Part shown: one piece after another, positions 51,978 through 60,949 of the stretch | How the letters are laid out: each line of letters starts with the position of its first letter | Numbering within the stretch: the stretch's first letter is position 1 | NCBI RefSeq assembly: GCF_009674625.1 | Contig: NZ_WKJQ01000001.1 | Location: 2,046,001 to 2,110,000 of the forward strand | Length of the DNA stretch: 64,000 bases | DNA from: Haloferax marinum | GTDB lineage: Archaea > Halobacteriota > Halobacteria > Halobacteriales > Haloferacaceae | Direction: 5' to 3' | Program-made: the position numbers and the translations under genes | Notes under the pieces: generated by a model | What the model was told of the DNA's origin: nothing | Databases searched by the model: none | Seen by the model: only the letters and a program-made list of their open reading frames with translations

Positions 51978-53006
51978 TTATGCTCGCCACTCGCGAGCAC
52001 TCTCGAGGCCCAACACGAGGCCGCCGACGAGTGTCGGAACCCAGTAGATGAAGCCACGGAAGAGGACGACACCGGCAGTCGCCACGTCGAACGAGACGGC
52101 ACCACTGGCGGCCGCGACGAGGATAGCGAGTGTCCACTCGATGCCGCCTGCCCCGCCGGGAAGCGGCGTGACGCCGGCGATTGCACCGATTGGAACGACG
52201 AACAGCGCGATCGAGAAGGCGATGGGTGCGCCGATGGCGTGGAACGCGACCCAGAGGCCGACCATCTGGAACAGCCACCCGAGGCCAGACAGTCCCAGGG
52301 CGACTGCCAACCCGCGTGGATTCCGGCCGACGCGTTCGATAGCTCGGAAGAACCCGTTGATTCTGCGTTCGACACCGTCTGTCGACGGGACGCGCACGCG
52401 TGGAACGTATCGTGCGACTCGCTGAATGATCGGCGTCAGTGCGTCGATGAGTTTCCGTTCGAGTTCGTACCGTCGCTGCCAGACGATGTAGACGGCGGTG
52501 GGGACGCCGATGGCGAGTCCGACGACGGCGACCAGAGCGATTTCGAGGTTTCGGCCGAGCGTGACTTCGGTCGCGTAGTAGCCCGCACCGATGAGGGCGA
52601 TCGTGATAGACGGGACGAAGTTTATCGTGTCCACGCTGGCGATAGCCGCGAGTCCCGTCTCGTACTCGGTGTCGGCACTCCGCGAGATGAGGAGTGCGGT
52701 GACGGGTTCGCCACCGGCCTGTCCGAACGGGGTGATGTTGTTCGAAAACATCGCTCCGGTGAAGACGAGGAACGACCGCAGAACGCTGATGTCGACGCCG
52801 AGAACCCCGAGTACTGTCTTCAGGGAGGTCCCCCACGTCACCAACCAGAGTATCGTGATGACGAACAACCCCGCCACGAAGGCCGGACTCACCATCGTCA
52901 ACCGATTGATGAGTTCGTCGACGCCCGCGAAGTAAAACAGGACGGCGAAGACGACGAACGCTGCGGCGAACCCCAGTATCGTCGCTCGAATATTCTCGCG
53001 GGCCAT
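51978..53006 (-). CDS. Lysylphosphatidylglycerol synthase-type (YbhN/UPF0104) membrane protein
   Basis: The 342-residue integral membrane protein has about eight hydrophobic helices, with typical family stretches LYFAGVDELINRLTMVSPAFVAGLFVITILWL near the start, VFTGAMFSNNITPFGQAGGEPVTALLISR (about 80-108), and FVVPIGAIAGVTPLPGGAGGIEWTLAILVAA (about 260-290). The central loop has WQRRYELERKLIDALTPI. It is the flippase-like domain without the soluble MprF enzymatic part. It probably moves or shields a lipid at the membrane. It is divergent from thiL. Confidence 0.87.
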   Translation of the reverse strand: MARENIRATILGFAAAFVVFAVLFYFAGVDELINRLTMVSPAFVAGLFVITILWLVTWGTSLKTVLGVLGVDISVLRSFLVFTGAMFSNNITPFGQAGGEPVTALLISRSADTEYETGLAAIASVDTINFVPSITIALIGAGYYATEVTLGRNLEIALVAVVGLAIGVPTAVYIVWQRRYELERKLIDALTPIIQRVARYVPRVRVPSTDGVERRINGFFRAIERVGRNPRGLAVALGLSGLGWLFQMVGLWVAFHAIGAPIAFSIALFVVPIGAIAGVTPLPGGAGGIEWTLAILVAAASGAVSFDVATAGVVLFRGFIYWVPTLVGGLVLGLESAREWRA

Positions 53007-53136
53007 CTGCCCGAAGTGGGTCCACGAAAGGCATTAACCCACCGGATTACACGGACGAACTCGGGTGTGTCTGCCGACTGTTCCGAGAGCTACCTGGATA
53101 GATGGACATTTCTGCCGGGGGAGACACGGTCGGTGT

Positions 53137-54018
53137 ATGGACGAGCGCACCGCCCTTCGACTGCTCGCCGCGGACCTCCCCGGTGCCGGTGACGACGCTG
53201 CAATCGTCGACGACCTCGTCGTCACGACCGACATGCTTCACGAGGCCACCGACTTCCCTGCTGGGACGACTCGCTACACTGCTGGGTGGCGAGCAGTCGG
53301 CGCATCGCTGTCGGACGTGGCCGCGATGGGGGCGACGGCGACGTGTGCAGTCGCTGTCTACGCCGCTCCAGAACTCGACGAGGCGGAACTCGGAGACTTC
53401 GTACAGGGCGCACGCGACGTGTGTGAGGCCGTCTCCGCAGAGTACGTCGGCGGTGACCTCGATACACACCACGAGTTTACGGCAGTGAGTACGGCTATCG
53501 GCCGCACTGACGACCCGGTGCTTCGGTCCGGTGCAACTCCGGGTGACCTTCTCTGTGTGACGGGCGAACTCGGCCGCTCGGCCGCCGCAGTGCGCCTGTT
53601 CGACGCTGGCGAGGTAGAACGTGCCAACGACCTGTTTCGGTTTACCCCGCGCGTCGACGCCGGTGTCGAACTCCGCGACACCGCGACGGCGATGATGGAC
53701 TCCAGCGACGGACTCGCCCGGTCGGTCCACCAACTCGCAGAAGCGAGCGATTGTGGGTTCGAACTCGACTGGGACGCGCTGCCGGTTCACGACGCTGTCG
53801 AGACGGTCGCCACCGACGACACCGACCACCGCGACCTCGCCGCGTACTTCGGCGAGGATTTCGAACTCGTGTTCACGATTTCAGAAGACGAACTCGACGC
53901 TGCCCGTGCCGAAATCGACGTGCCACTCACTGTCGTCGGACGGGCGACTACTGGGTCAGAAGTCGTCGCAGACGGTGAGGCGGTTCCGGACCGTGGATAC
54001 ACCCACGGCGGTGACTGA
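53137..54018 (+). CDS. thiL: Thiamine-monophosphate kinase
   Basis: The start is the ATG at 53137 (MDERTALRLLAADLPGAGDDAAIVDDLVVTTDMLHEATDF), giving 293 residues. ThiL catalyses the last step of thiamine diphosphate synthesis from thiamine phosphate with ATP. Signatures are GDDAAIV near residue 18-24, TTDMLHEATDF (metal/phosphate), GWRAVGASLSDVAAMGATATC (about 49-68), and DSSDGLARSVHQLAE (about 189-203). The fold is AIR synthase-like. Length matches archaeal members. The other thiamine genes are not in this window. Confidence 0.92.
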   Translation: MDERTALRLLAADLPGAGDDAAIVDDLVVTTDMLHEATDFPAGTTRYTAGWRAVGASLSDVAAMGATATCAVAVYAAPELDEAELGDFVQGARDVCEAVSAEYVGGDLDTHHEFTAVSTAIGRTDDPVLRSGATPGDLLCVTGELGRSAAAVRLFDAGEVERANDLFRFTPRVDAGVELRDTATAMMDSSDGLARSVHQLAEASDCGFELDWDALPVHDAVETVATDDTDHRDLAAYFGEDFELVFTISEDELDAARAEIDVPLTVVGRATTGSEVVADGEAVPDRGYTHGGD

Positions 54019-54060
54019 GCTTCGAAAACTGGTTTTGGGACACCACCCCACTGCGTCTCC

Positions 54061-55200
54061 TCACGCCGGAATCACTTGAATCGGCACGAGGAGGAAACAC
54101 GCCGCCCCGAGTGCGAACGTGAACAGGCCGACAGCGATGCGGCCCGGTCCGAGCGGTGTCTCGTCGACTGGGTCTGCAGGGCCGTTGTAGGCGATGAACG
54201 TCGAGAGGAGGCCCCAGAAGAACCAGAGGCCGACGGATTCGTTGATGCTGAGGCCACGGACGTAGTAGAGGTAGCCCGCGATACCGAACAGGAACAGCGG
54301 GACGGCCGCAGCGAGAGATTCCTGTCGTTCTCCGAGCATCGCACGGACCATGTGACCGCCGTCGAGTTGGCCGACCGGGAGCAGGTTGAGGACGGTGAAG
54401 AACATCCCGACCCACCCGCCGATGACGACGGGGTGGACGACGGTCCGGGGGTCAGGGTACTCGGTCGGTTGGCCGAGTGCCGCGGCGATGGCGTCGAGCA
54501 GCGGCGGGTTGTTGAAGACGATGACGTCACTGGAACTCGAGAACGCCCACGCCGGGACGGTCAGCGGTTCGAGTGAGAGGCCGATGACGGTGACGACGAT
54601 GGTGGCCGCGAGTCCGGCGAGCGGGCCTGCGACACCGATGTCGAACAGCGCCTTTCGATTCGGCATCTGCCCCCGCATGCGGATAATCGCCCCGAGCGTC
54701 CCGAACGGGAAGATGAACGGGATGAGATACGGGAGTGAGACGTTGACACCGTGGTACTTCCCCATGAGATAGTGGCCGAGTTCGTGGACAGAGAGGACAC
54801 CGAGGACAGCGGCGGTGAAGGGCCACGCTTGGAGCGCTAACAGTGGATTTGCGGTCAAGTCGGAGAACGGTACGTAGTACCACCCCACCGCTCCGACGAA
54901 CAACGTCGAAACGATGGTCGCGACGAAGAGCGCGAGGTTCTTCCACGGGAACCCGTCGATACCGGTCGAGATGGGTTCGGCGACGACGATGTCGGTACCA
55001 CCGAACCCCGTCGTCTGTGCTTGCACTTCGTACCCTGCCTGACGGAACGCAGGCCACACCTCCCGAACGAGCATCTGTTCGGGGACGAGCGACTCACCGT
55101 AGTAGACGAGTCGTCTCCCGTCGGTCCGTGTTTCCTGTACGTCGAAGACCGTACGAAGTACCTCGACCGGCGGTCCGTCCGCCGATTCGGCCTGTTCCAT
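54061..55200 (-). CDS. M50-family site-2-type membrane protease
   Basis: An ATG at 55200-55198 is chosen (379 residues); an adjacent GTG would add two residues. An N-terminal cytosolic domain (1-80, EVLRTVFDVQETRTDGRRLVYYGESLVPEQMLVREV) precedes membrane helices. Zinc motif HELGH at 139-143 lies in a helix, and the third ligand is Asp in LLPVGQLDGGHMV. It contains the YHGVNVSLPYLIPFIFPFGTLGAIIRMRG segment. Such proteases cut regulators inside the membrane. No PDZ is present, unlike the protease at 60950. Confidence 0.9.
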   Translation of the reverse strand: MEQAESADGPPVEVLRTVFDVQETRTDGRRLVYYGESLVPEQMLVREVWPAFRQAGYEVQAQTTGFGGTDIVVAEPISTGIDGFPWKNLALFVATIVSTLFVGAVGWYYVPFSDLTANPLLALQAWPFTAAVLGVLSVHELGHYLMGKYHGVNVSLPYLIPFIFPFGTLGAIIRMRGQMPNRKALFDIGVAGPLAGLAATIVVTVIGLSLEPLTVPAWAFSSSSDVIVFNNPPLLDAIAAALGQPTEYPDPRTVVHPVVIGGWVGMFFTVLNLLPVGQLDGGHMVRAMLGERQESLAAAVPLFLFGIAGYLYYVRGLSINESVGLWFFWGLLSTFIAYNGPADPVDETPLGPGRIAVGLFTFALGAACFLLVPIQVIPA

Positions 55201-55512
55201 TGCCACTCGGTAGGCGTGCGACGTGCATAAATCCCGTGACGAGACGTTTCGCTCACGCTGTATCAGTCACGAGTGACGGGTGAGTTCCCTAAAATCGGGG
55301 ACTAGCAGAGAGAAGAGTTGGGGGTCGACCCAACAGGTAGTGGTGTTTAGGGCGGGTGTGTGTCGATGATGTTCGGCGGGCAGTGGTCGTGGCAGGCGGG
55401 TGGTGGTGGTGAACGGGTGGTGGTGAACGGGTGGTGGTGGACGGGTGGTGTTCTGTGAGTCGAGATGGGGTCTCTCGGGGTGATTCGGGCGGGTTTTCGG
55501 CTCGTTCGTCGT
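55201..55512. other. 312-bp intergenic region with G-rich repeats
   Basis: No gene is supported. It lies between the M50 start and the stop of the DUF7123-like gene. 55397-55449 consists of units beginning CGGGTGGTGGTG(GTG)GA[A/C] repeated four times, and the flanks are G-rich. It could fold into a two-tetrad quadruplex, which was not tested. Confidence 0.55.
55397..55449 (+). repeat. G-rich tandem repeat
   Basis: Units CGGGTGGTGGTG with short GA/GAA spacers recur four times in 53 bp. The complementary strand is the C-rich one in the minus-strand 3' region of the DUF7123-like gene. Confidence 0.7.
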
Positions 55513-55761
55513 TCAGGCAGCAGATTCGACACGCCACGTGGTCGCACTCGTGTACGACCACTTCTCGATGGTCAGCTCCGTCGCGGAATCGCGGAGCTTG
55601 ACCATCAGCGCGCCGATCTCTTTGGGAGAGAGACCGACGTCGTCGGCGATGAACTTGCTCTTGAAGTACATCTCGCCATCTTTGGCACGTTCGAGCAGAT
55701 ACTGCTTGAGACGGTCTTCCTTCGAGCTGCCATCGGTGGAGGGGGATGCTGTAACGCTCAT
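55513..55761 (-). CDS. Small winged-helix-like protein (DUF7123-like)
   Basis: The start is the ATG at 55761-55759 (MSVTASPSTDGSSKEDRLKQYLLERAKDG), giving 82 residues. A winged-helix pattern is visible: EMYFKSKFIADDVGLSPKEIGALMVKLRD (helix-turn-helix) and ELTIEKWSYTSATTWRVES (wing). It may bind DNA or a complex. A TATA box lies at about 55798-55805 (GTTATAAA on the plus strand). Family name is from memory. Confidence 0.8.
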   Translation of the reverse strand: MSVTASPSTDGSSKEDRLKQYLLERAKDGEMYFKSKFIADDVGLSPKEIGALMVKLRDSATELTIEKWSYTSATTWRVESAA

Positions 55762-56067
55762 CTGGTACACCTCACTCCTTCATACCTCCCATAAGGTGTT
55801 ATAAAGGAAGGAACGTTGAGATTAGTTCGACCGCTTTCAGCTTGAATCCACGAAAAGAGTCCATTTTACAACTCTTCTAGAAACGCTTAGATATTTTATA
55901 ACGCCATTTAGGAGATTTATTCGCAACATAATATACTAAATGAATGTGTCTCAAATATGCCTCGAATGTGGTTAGAAAAACACCATTTCACGGCAAAATC
56001 GACCCCAATCAGCACCGAATGTGGGGTCGCCGGAGTCGGACGAGTCGACCGGGACCAAGTCGGTGAC
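55762..56067. other. 306-bp AT-rich intergenic region
   Basis: It lies between the DUF7123-like start and the MobB-MoaE stop, both on the minus strand. The AT-rich section 55855-55960 has several TTTATAA/ATATT stretches. The DUF7123-like promoter lies at its left edge. No small ORF with coding signature was found. Confidence 0.55.
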
Positions 56068-56853
56068 TCAGCGGTCGTGTACCCAGAACTCCTCTTCGAC
56101 GGTCGTCTCCTTCTTGAATATCGGAACTTCGTCCTTCAGTCGGTTGATGCCGTCTTCGACGGTTTCGAACGCCTCGGTCCGGTGTCCTGCGAGGACGACG
56201 ACGAACACGATGTCCTCACCGTCTTCGATGCGGCCGACGCGGTGGTGCATGACGACCCGGTAGACGCCGTCTCGCGCTTCGAGTTCCTCCGATATCGTCG
56301 CCATCTTGGCCTCTGCGACACCGTCGTACTTCTCGAATTCGAGTGTGACCGTTCGTGCGTCGCCTTCGGCGTCTTTCGCGCGGACTCGCCCGGTGAATGT
56401 CGCAATCGCACCCGCGTAGTCTGCCTGTGGGTCGTCTTTTATCTGCTCGACGAGCGACTCGAGTGTGACGTGCGGTTCGAAGGATTCGACCTCGGCCGCG
56501 AGCTCGTCGACGTCGATGTCGTCGACGTCCTCCGCTTCGGTGACGACGTTCGTGGCGTCTGTGCCGCCGAGTGATACCGTCGGGACGCGCGCCTCGGGGA
56601 ATCCGGTGAGGAGCGCGAAGTCGTACTGCGCAGCGAGTTCGTCGAGAAGCGAGTCGAGCGTCCGGTCGTCTCCGCCACCCATCCAATCTCCGTCGGGTGT
56701 GAGCCCGTACGAACCGCTGACTCCGTCGGTCGTCTCTGACTGCCTCGCGGTGCCCGGAAGCGATTCGACGGTGGCGACACGGCCGTCCAGTTTGGGAGCG
56801 AGTCGCTCACAGAGGACGGTTGCCCCCGGACCGACCACGCCAAGTACGTACAT
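56068..56853 (-). CDS. MobB-MoaE fusion: molybdopterin synthase large subunit
   Basis: The start is the ATG at 56853-56851 (MYVLGVVGPGATVLCERLAPKLDG), giving 261 residues. The N-terminal half (1-115) is MobB-like, with a shortened P-loop VVGPGATVL in place of GxxGxGKT, VATVESLPGT, and FALLTGFPEARVPTVSLGG. The C-terminal half (130-261) is MoaE, with YAGAIATFTGRVRAKDAEGDARTVTLEFEKYDGVAEAKM and the catalytic Lys pair in FKKETTVEEEFWV. It joins sulfur to cyclic pyranopterin to make molybdopterin. Haloarchaea commonly have this fusion. MoaD and other Mo genes are not in view. Confidence 0.88.
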   Translation of the reverse strand: MYVLGVVGPGATVLCERLAPKLDGRVATVESLPGTARQSETTDGVSGSYGLTPDGDWMGGGDDRTLDSLLDELAAQYDFALLTGFPEARVPTVSLGGTDATNVVTEAEDVDDIDVDELAAEVESFEPHVTLESLVEQIKDDPQADYAGAIATFTGRVRAKDAEGDARTVTLEFEKYDGVAEAKMATISEELEARDGVYRVVMHHRVGRIEDGEDIVFVVVLAGHRTEAFETVEDGINRLKDEVPIFKKETTVEEEFWVHDR

Positions 56854-56930
56854 ACAGAGGCTCACGGCCCGCGTCGCTTTAAGATTGCTCCGGTTCTCAG
56901 GAGATTTCTCGGGTTACGCCGTTGGTCCGA

Positions 56931-57230
56931 TTAGGCCGGACCGTCGCCGGTCGGCCGAGTCCGATAGAGATACAGCGAGATGCCTGCACCGAGAAAGCCC
57001 AGCGACGTGGCGACCCACGGTGCGAGCGCGCCGACGAGCGTGTCGGCCGTCGCGGGGAGTGTATCGTACTGCCAGAGCGCCCACCCGATGGAGAAACACG
57101 CCACGACGACCCAGTAGAGGCCGGTTCGACTGTCGAACTCGCCTCGGTAGTACCGGACGAAGAGCGCCCCGAGGGCGAGTCCCCACCCGACGACGATGAA
57201 GGTGATCGTCTCTACGGTGACCAGTCGCAT
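56931..57230 (-). CDS. Small three-TM membrane protein
   Basis: The 99-residue protein has three hydrophobic helices (about 5-24, 40-58, 72-90) and a conserved-looking VVGWGLALGALFVRYYRGEFDSRTGLYWVVVACFSIGWALWQYDTLP. No catalytic motif. It lies divergent from pyrH, with 93 bp between the starts. Function unknown. Confidence 0.7.
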   Translation of the reverse strand: MRLVTVETITFIVVGWGLALGALFVRYYRGEFDSRTGLYWVVVACFSIGWALWQYDTLPATADTLVGALAPWVATSLGFLGAGISLYLYRTRPTGDGPA

Positions 57231-57323
57231 ACCCGTAGTCGCCGCGAGACTGGTTTAAACCCCCCGACACGGGTGTCTCGCACTTGATAACCCTTAAGAC
57301 GCGCTCACGGATACCCGTGTGCA

Positions 57324-58037
57324 ATGAGAGTCGTCATCTCCATCGGCGGAAGCGTACTCGCGCCGGACCTCGACCCAGAACGTGTGGAAGGCCACGCGTC
57401 GGTCGTCGAAGCACTCGCGCGAGAGGGGTGTGAAATCGGTGCCGTCGTCGGCGGCGGCGGTGTCGCCCGCGATTACATCGGTGCGGCCCGCGACCTCGGT
57501 GCGAACGAAGTCCAACTCGACCAAATCGGTATCGACGTGACCCGAATCAACGCCCGTCTGTTGATCGCGGCGCTCGGTCCGCAGGTCGACCCGAAGGTCG
57601 CCCACGACTACGAAGACGCCGGCGACGCCATCCGTCGCGGCGACATCTCCGTGATGGGCGGCGTCATGCCGGGGCAGACGACCGACGCCGTCGCGGCGGC
57701 GTTCGCCGAATACGTCGACGCCGACCTGCTCGTCTACGCGACGAGTGTCGACGGCGTCTTCAGCGCCGACCCCAAGAGCGACCCCGACGCGACCAAGTTC
57801 GAAGAGATGGCCGCGGGTGAACTCGTCGACGTCATCGCCGACATCGAGATGAGCGCAGGCTCGTCTGCGCCGGTCGACCTGTTAGCCGCGAAACTCATCG
57901 AACGCGCGAAGATGCGGACCATCGTCCTCGACGGAACCGACCCCAAACGCATCGAACCCGCGGTTCTCCGCGGCGAACACTCGGGGACCGACATCATCCC
58001 GGAAGGCGGCGACGAACCGACCTACTGGGCCCAGTGA
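57324..58037 (+). CDS. pyrH: Uridylate kinase
   Basis: The 237-residue cytoplasmic enzyme of pyrimidine synthesis makes UDP from UMP. It shows the amino-acid-kinase fold: MRVVISIGGSVLAPDLDPERVEGHASVVEAL (Gly loop), GAVVGGGGVARDYIGAARDLGANEVQLDQIGIDVTRINARLL (about 38-79), MGGVMPGQTTDAVAAAFAEYVDADLLVYATSVDGVFSADPKSDPDATKFEEM (about 112-160), and the archaeal short form. It is followed after one base by lysS, so the two are probably one operon. Confidence 0.94.
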   Translation: MRVVISIGGSVLAPDLDPERVEGHASVVEALAREGCEIGAVVGGGGVARDYIGAARDLGANEVQLDQIGIDVTRINARLLIAALGPQVDPKVAHDYEDAGDAIRRGDISVMGGVMPGQTTDAVAAAFAEYVDADLLVYATSVDGVFSADPKSDPDATKFEEMAAGELVDVIADIEMSAGSSAPVDLLAAKLIERAKMRTIVLDGTDPKRIEPAVLRGEHSGTDIIPEGGDEPTYWAQ

Positions 58038-58038
58038 G

Positions 58039-59718
58039 ATGACGACGGACGAAGACACCTCCGACGCGGCCGCCGACGACTCGCCCGACGCCTTCGACGA
58101 CGCGGGCGGTTCGAGCGACGACCACCGCGATTTCTGGGCTGACGACGTTGCAGACGAAATCGAAGCACGAGACCCCGACGAGCCAATCGTCATCAAGGGC
58201 GGCGTCTCGCCGTCTGGCGTCGCCCACCTCGGCAACTTCAACGAGATTATCCGCGGCTACTTCGTCGCCGAAGTGCTCCGCGAACGCGGTCACGAGGTTC
58301 GCCAGGTCTTCACGAGTGACGACAAGGACCCGCTCCGCAAACTCCCCCGCAAACTCGCCGACGAAGACGGAAACATCGTCGGTCTCGGCGAAGTCGATGC
58401 CGGCGCACTCGGGCGCAATCTCGGCAAGCCTTACACGTCGATTCCGGACCCGTTCGGTGAAGAGGAGTCCTATGCGGCCCACTTCGCCGCCCTGCTGAAA
58501 GCCGACGCCGACCGTCTCGACATCCCAGTCGAGATGCTCTCGAACACGGAGATGTACGAGAACGGCGAGTTCGACCCTGTCGTCGAGCACGTCCTCGAGA
58601 ACATCGACACCGCACGTGAGGTGCTCGCGAAGTACCAGTCGAAAGTCGACGCGGACTACGTCCCGTTCAACCCCGTCTGTGAAGAGTGCGGGAAGATTAC
58701 GGAGACCGTCACGTCGGTCGATACCGAGGCTGGAACCGTCGACTACGTCTGTACCGACATGACCGTCGGCGACAACACCATCGACGGCTGTGGCCACGAG
58801 GGAACGGCGACGTTCCGCGAGGGCAAACTGCCGTGGCGCTTCGAGTGGCCCGGCCAGTGGCAGGTCCTCGGCGTCGACTTCGAACCGTTCGGCAAGGACC
58901 ACGCCGAAGGGTCGTGGCCCTCCGGCAAGGATATCGCGGAGAACGTTCTCGAGTTCGAACCACCGATTCCGATGGTCTACGAGTGGTTCACGCTCAACGG
59001 CGAAGCGCTCTCGTCGTCGGCCGGGAACATCGTCACCGTCTCGGAGATGCTCGAACTGCTCGAACCCGAGGTGCTCCGGTACTTCTTCGCGCTCAACCCG
59101 CGGAAGGCCCGTGACCTCGACCTCTCGCGTCTCGACCAACTCGTCGACGACTTCGACCGCTTCGAACGCGCCTACTTCGGCGACGTCGACGACGAGAACC
59201 TCACGCGGTTCGCCAAGCGCGCCTACCCGTTCGTCGTCGACGAGGTGCGCGAAGACCGCGTCCGACTTCCGTACACGTTCGCTGCCGTCCTCGGGATGAC
59301 CGACGACGAGGACCTCCGCAAGCAGATGGCCACGAACGAAGGCTTCTTCGACGACGACACGCCCGACGACGTGGTCGAAGAGGCACTCGCTCGTGTCGAA
59401 CGCGCCCGTCACTGGGCCGAGAAGATGGACAACGCGTACAACTACCGCCTCCAGGTCGACCTCCCCGAGTTCGACTTCGACCCAGCAGTCGAGACGGCAC
59501 TCGACGAACTGGCCGACTTCGTCGAGGAGAACCACGACGGCGAGGCGATTCAGGGCGAAATCTACGAGACTGCCCGTCGCAACGACATCGAGATGGGCGA
59601 CTTCTTCGCCGCCGGCTATCGCCTCTTCTTCGACGCGACACAGGGTCCGCGTCTCGGTGAGTTCCTCGGGGAACTCGAACAGGACTTCGTCGTCACGCGC
59701 CTCCGTCGCGAGGCCTGA
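58039..59718 (+). CDS. lysS: Lysyl-tRNA synthetase, class I
   Basis: The 559-residue enzyme charges tRNA-Lys. It is the archaeal/class I form with HIGH-like SGVAHLGNFNEIIRGYFVAEVLRERGHEVRQVF near the start. A zinc-binding cluster lies in the middle (CEECGKITETVTSVDTEAGTVDYVCTD and GCGH), and SSSAGNIVTVSEMLELLEPE takes the place of KMSKS. The acidic N-terminal extension (1-40) is haloarchaeal. It starts one base after pyrH, so coupling is likely. The cognate tRNA gene lies at 28603. Confidence 0.94.
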   Translation: MTTDEDTSDAAADDSPDAFDDAGGSSDDHRDFWADDVADEIEARDPDEPIVIKGGVSPSGVAHLGNFNEIIRGYFVAEVLRERGHEVRQVFTSDDKDPLRKLPRKLADEDGNIVGLGEVDAGALGRNLGKPYTSIPDPFGEEESYAAHFAALLKADADRLDIPVEMLSNTEMYENGEFDPVVEHVLENIDTAREVLAKYQSKVDADYVPFNPVCEECGKITETVTSVDTEAGTVDYVCTDMTVGDNTIDGCGHEGTATFREGKLPWRFEWPGQWQVLGVDFEPFGKDHAEGSWPSGKDIAENVLEFEPPIPMVYEWFTLNGEALSSSAGNIVTVSEMLELLEPEVLRYFFALNPRKARDLDLSRLDQLVDDFDRFERAYFGDVDDENLTRFAKRAYPFVVDEVREDRVRLPYTFAAVLGMTDDEDLRKQMATNEGFFDDDTPDDVVEEALARVERARHWAEKMDNAYNYRLQVDLPEFDFDPAVETALDELADFVEENHDGEAIQGEIYETARRNDIEMGDFFAAGYRLFFDATQGPRLGEFLGELEQDFVVTRLRREA

Positions 59719-59754
59719 CGTCGCTGTCACGTCCGACGCGACCACCCACGCCAG

Positions 59755-60309
59755 TCAGTTTTCTTCTATCGCGTCGATGACGACCGCTCCCACGACGAGG
59801 AGTCGAGGGTCGATGTCGTCGCGTTCGAGGTCGATGGAGTAGGTGTCGCGCAGTGAGAACTGCTCGTCGATGGCACCGACAGAGTCGCCGGTGGCGTTCT
59901 CGACGCGGTACGAAAACGGGATGAGCGTCGTGATGAACCGGCGGGCGACGGCCATCGGTACGTTGTCCTCGACGATTCGGCCGACCACAGACCCGTTCGA
60001 GTCGAGCAGTTGGTAGGTGTGTTTCGCGAAGGAGAACGCCCCGCGTTTGACTGCGCCCACGCGGTCACCAGTCTGGCTATCGACGATATCGTACGCCGCC
60101 GACACGTCGAGGACGCTGTCTGCTTTCACGCGAAAACGTTCTTCGCCCGTCTCGTAGTCGTCGAGTCGGAAGTCCTCTTTCAGTTTGAACTTCTTCTTCT
60201 TCGCAGAGAGAATCGGTGTCTCGTCGCCTGGGCCCTCGGCTTCGTAGACGACGTACTTGGTGCCGATAGAGACCTTCTGGCGGACTTCGTAGGTGGAACT
60301 CTCGAACAT
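59755..60309 (-). CDS. LURP-one-related (Tubby-like/scramblase-fold) protein
   Basis: The 184-residue protein has the Tubby-like beta barrel pattern: MFESSTYEVRQKVSIGTKYVVYEAEG, then PILSAKKKKFKLKEDFRLDDYETGEERFRVKADSVLDVSAAYDIVDSQTGDRVGAVKRGAFSFAKHTYQLLD and GDSVGAIDEQFSLRDTYSIDLERDD. The final hydrophobic segment RLLVVGAVVIDAIEEN could insert in a membrane. Such proteins bind lipid or act as scramblase-type cores. The exact role is open. It faces the gene at 60438 head to head across a 128-bp promoter region. Confidence 0.82.
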   Translation of the reverse strand: MFESSTYEVRQKVSIGTKYVVYEAEGPGDETPILSAKKKKFKLKEDFRLDDYETGEERFRVKADSVLDVSAAYDIVDSQTGDRVGAVKRGAFSFAKHTYQLLDSNGSVVGRIVEDNVPMAVARRFITTLIPFSYRVENATGDSVGAIDEQFSLRDTYSIDLERDDIDPRLLVVGAVVIDAIEEN

Positions 60310-60437
60310 GGGTTCGGATGGTTCCGTCTTGGGTTAAAGACCTTCTGGGGGACGACTTATGTTCTCGTCGGGTGTACTCTCGGTACGGTTCGCTCTCCCC
60401 GAGCGACCCGTTTGCGGCCCCGCCGCAGTGACCTCAT

Positions 60438-60863
60438 ATGTCTCTCATCGACTTCATCAAGGCTGTCGAGGAATCGCAAGAAGAGTTCGACGTCGAATTA
60501 GAAGAGTTCGACGCCGACTCCGAACAGGCAGCGACTGCTGACGACTCGTCCGGTGGTCGGTCACTCGGACGCCTCTTCCTCGTGGTCGTCCTCCTCGCTG
60601 GTGCGGCGTACGTCGTCTACCGACTCCGTTCGTCGGCTGGCAACGAGTCGTTCACCGATATCGAACTCGGTGCCGAGAGCGCCGACGCAGGCGTGAATGA
60701 GGCGGCCGACGACGCGACCGTCTCCGTCGAACACGACCCTGACGACGAGACGACAGGCGACGAAGCGGCACCTGAGGAGACGGAGTCGGAGTCGGACACC
60801 GAAGACGACGCCGTCGAAGTCGAAATCGAGTCGCCGGACGACGACTCCGACGACGACGCGTAA
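60438..60863 (+). CDS. Acidic single-pass membrane protein
   Basis: This 141-residue protein starts MSLIDFIKAVEESQEEFDVELEEFDADSEQA (cytosolic helix), has one membrane segment (LGRLFLVVVLLAGAAYVVYRLRSS, about 46-68), and ends in a long disordered acidic tail rich in Asp/Glu/Thr (DDETTGDEAAPEETESES). It precedes the PDZ-protease gene by 86 bp in the same orientation. Whether it is a substrate of the protease is unknown. Confidence 0.72.
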   Translation: MSLIDFIKAVEESQEEFDVELEEFDADSEQAATADDSSGGRSLGRLFLVVVLLAGAAYVVYRLRSSAGNESFTDIELGAESADAGVNEAADDATVSVEHDPDDETTGDEAAPEETESESDTEDDAVEVEIESPDDDSDDDA

Positions 60864-60949
60864 GGATTCGACCCGACTGGAATGCCGTACCCCGAAGTGG
60901 AGTACCGTAACCCGAACGCCTTTTGGCGCGCGACGCTTCCATTCGGGCG

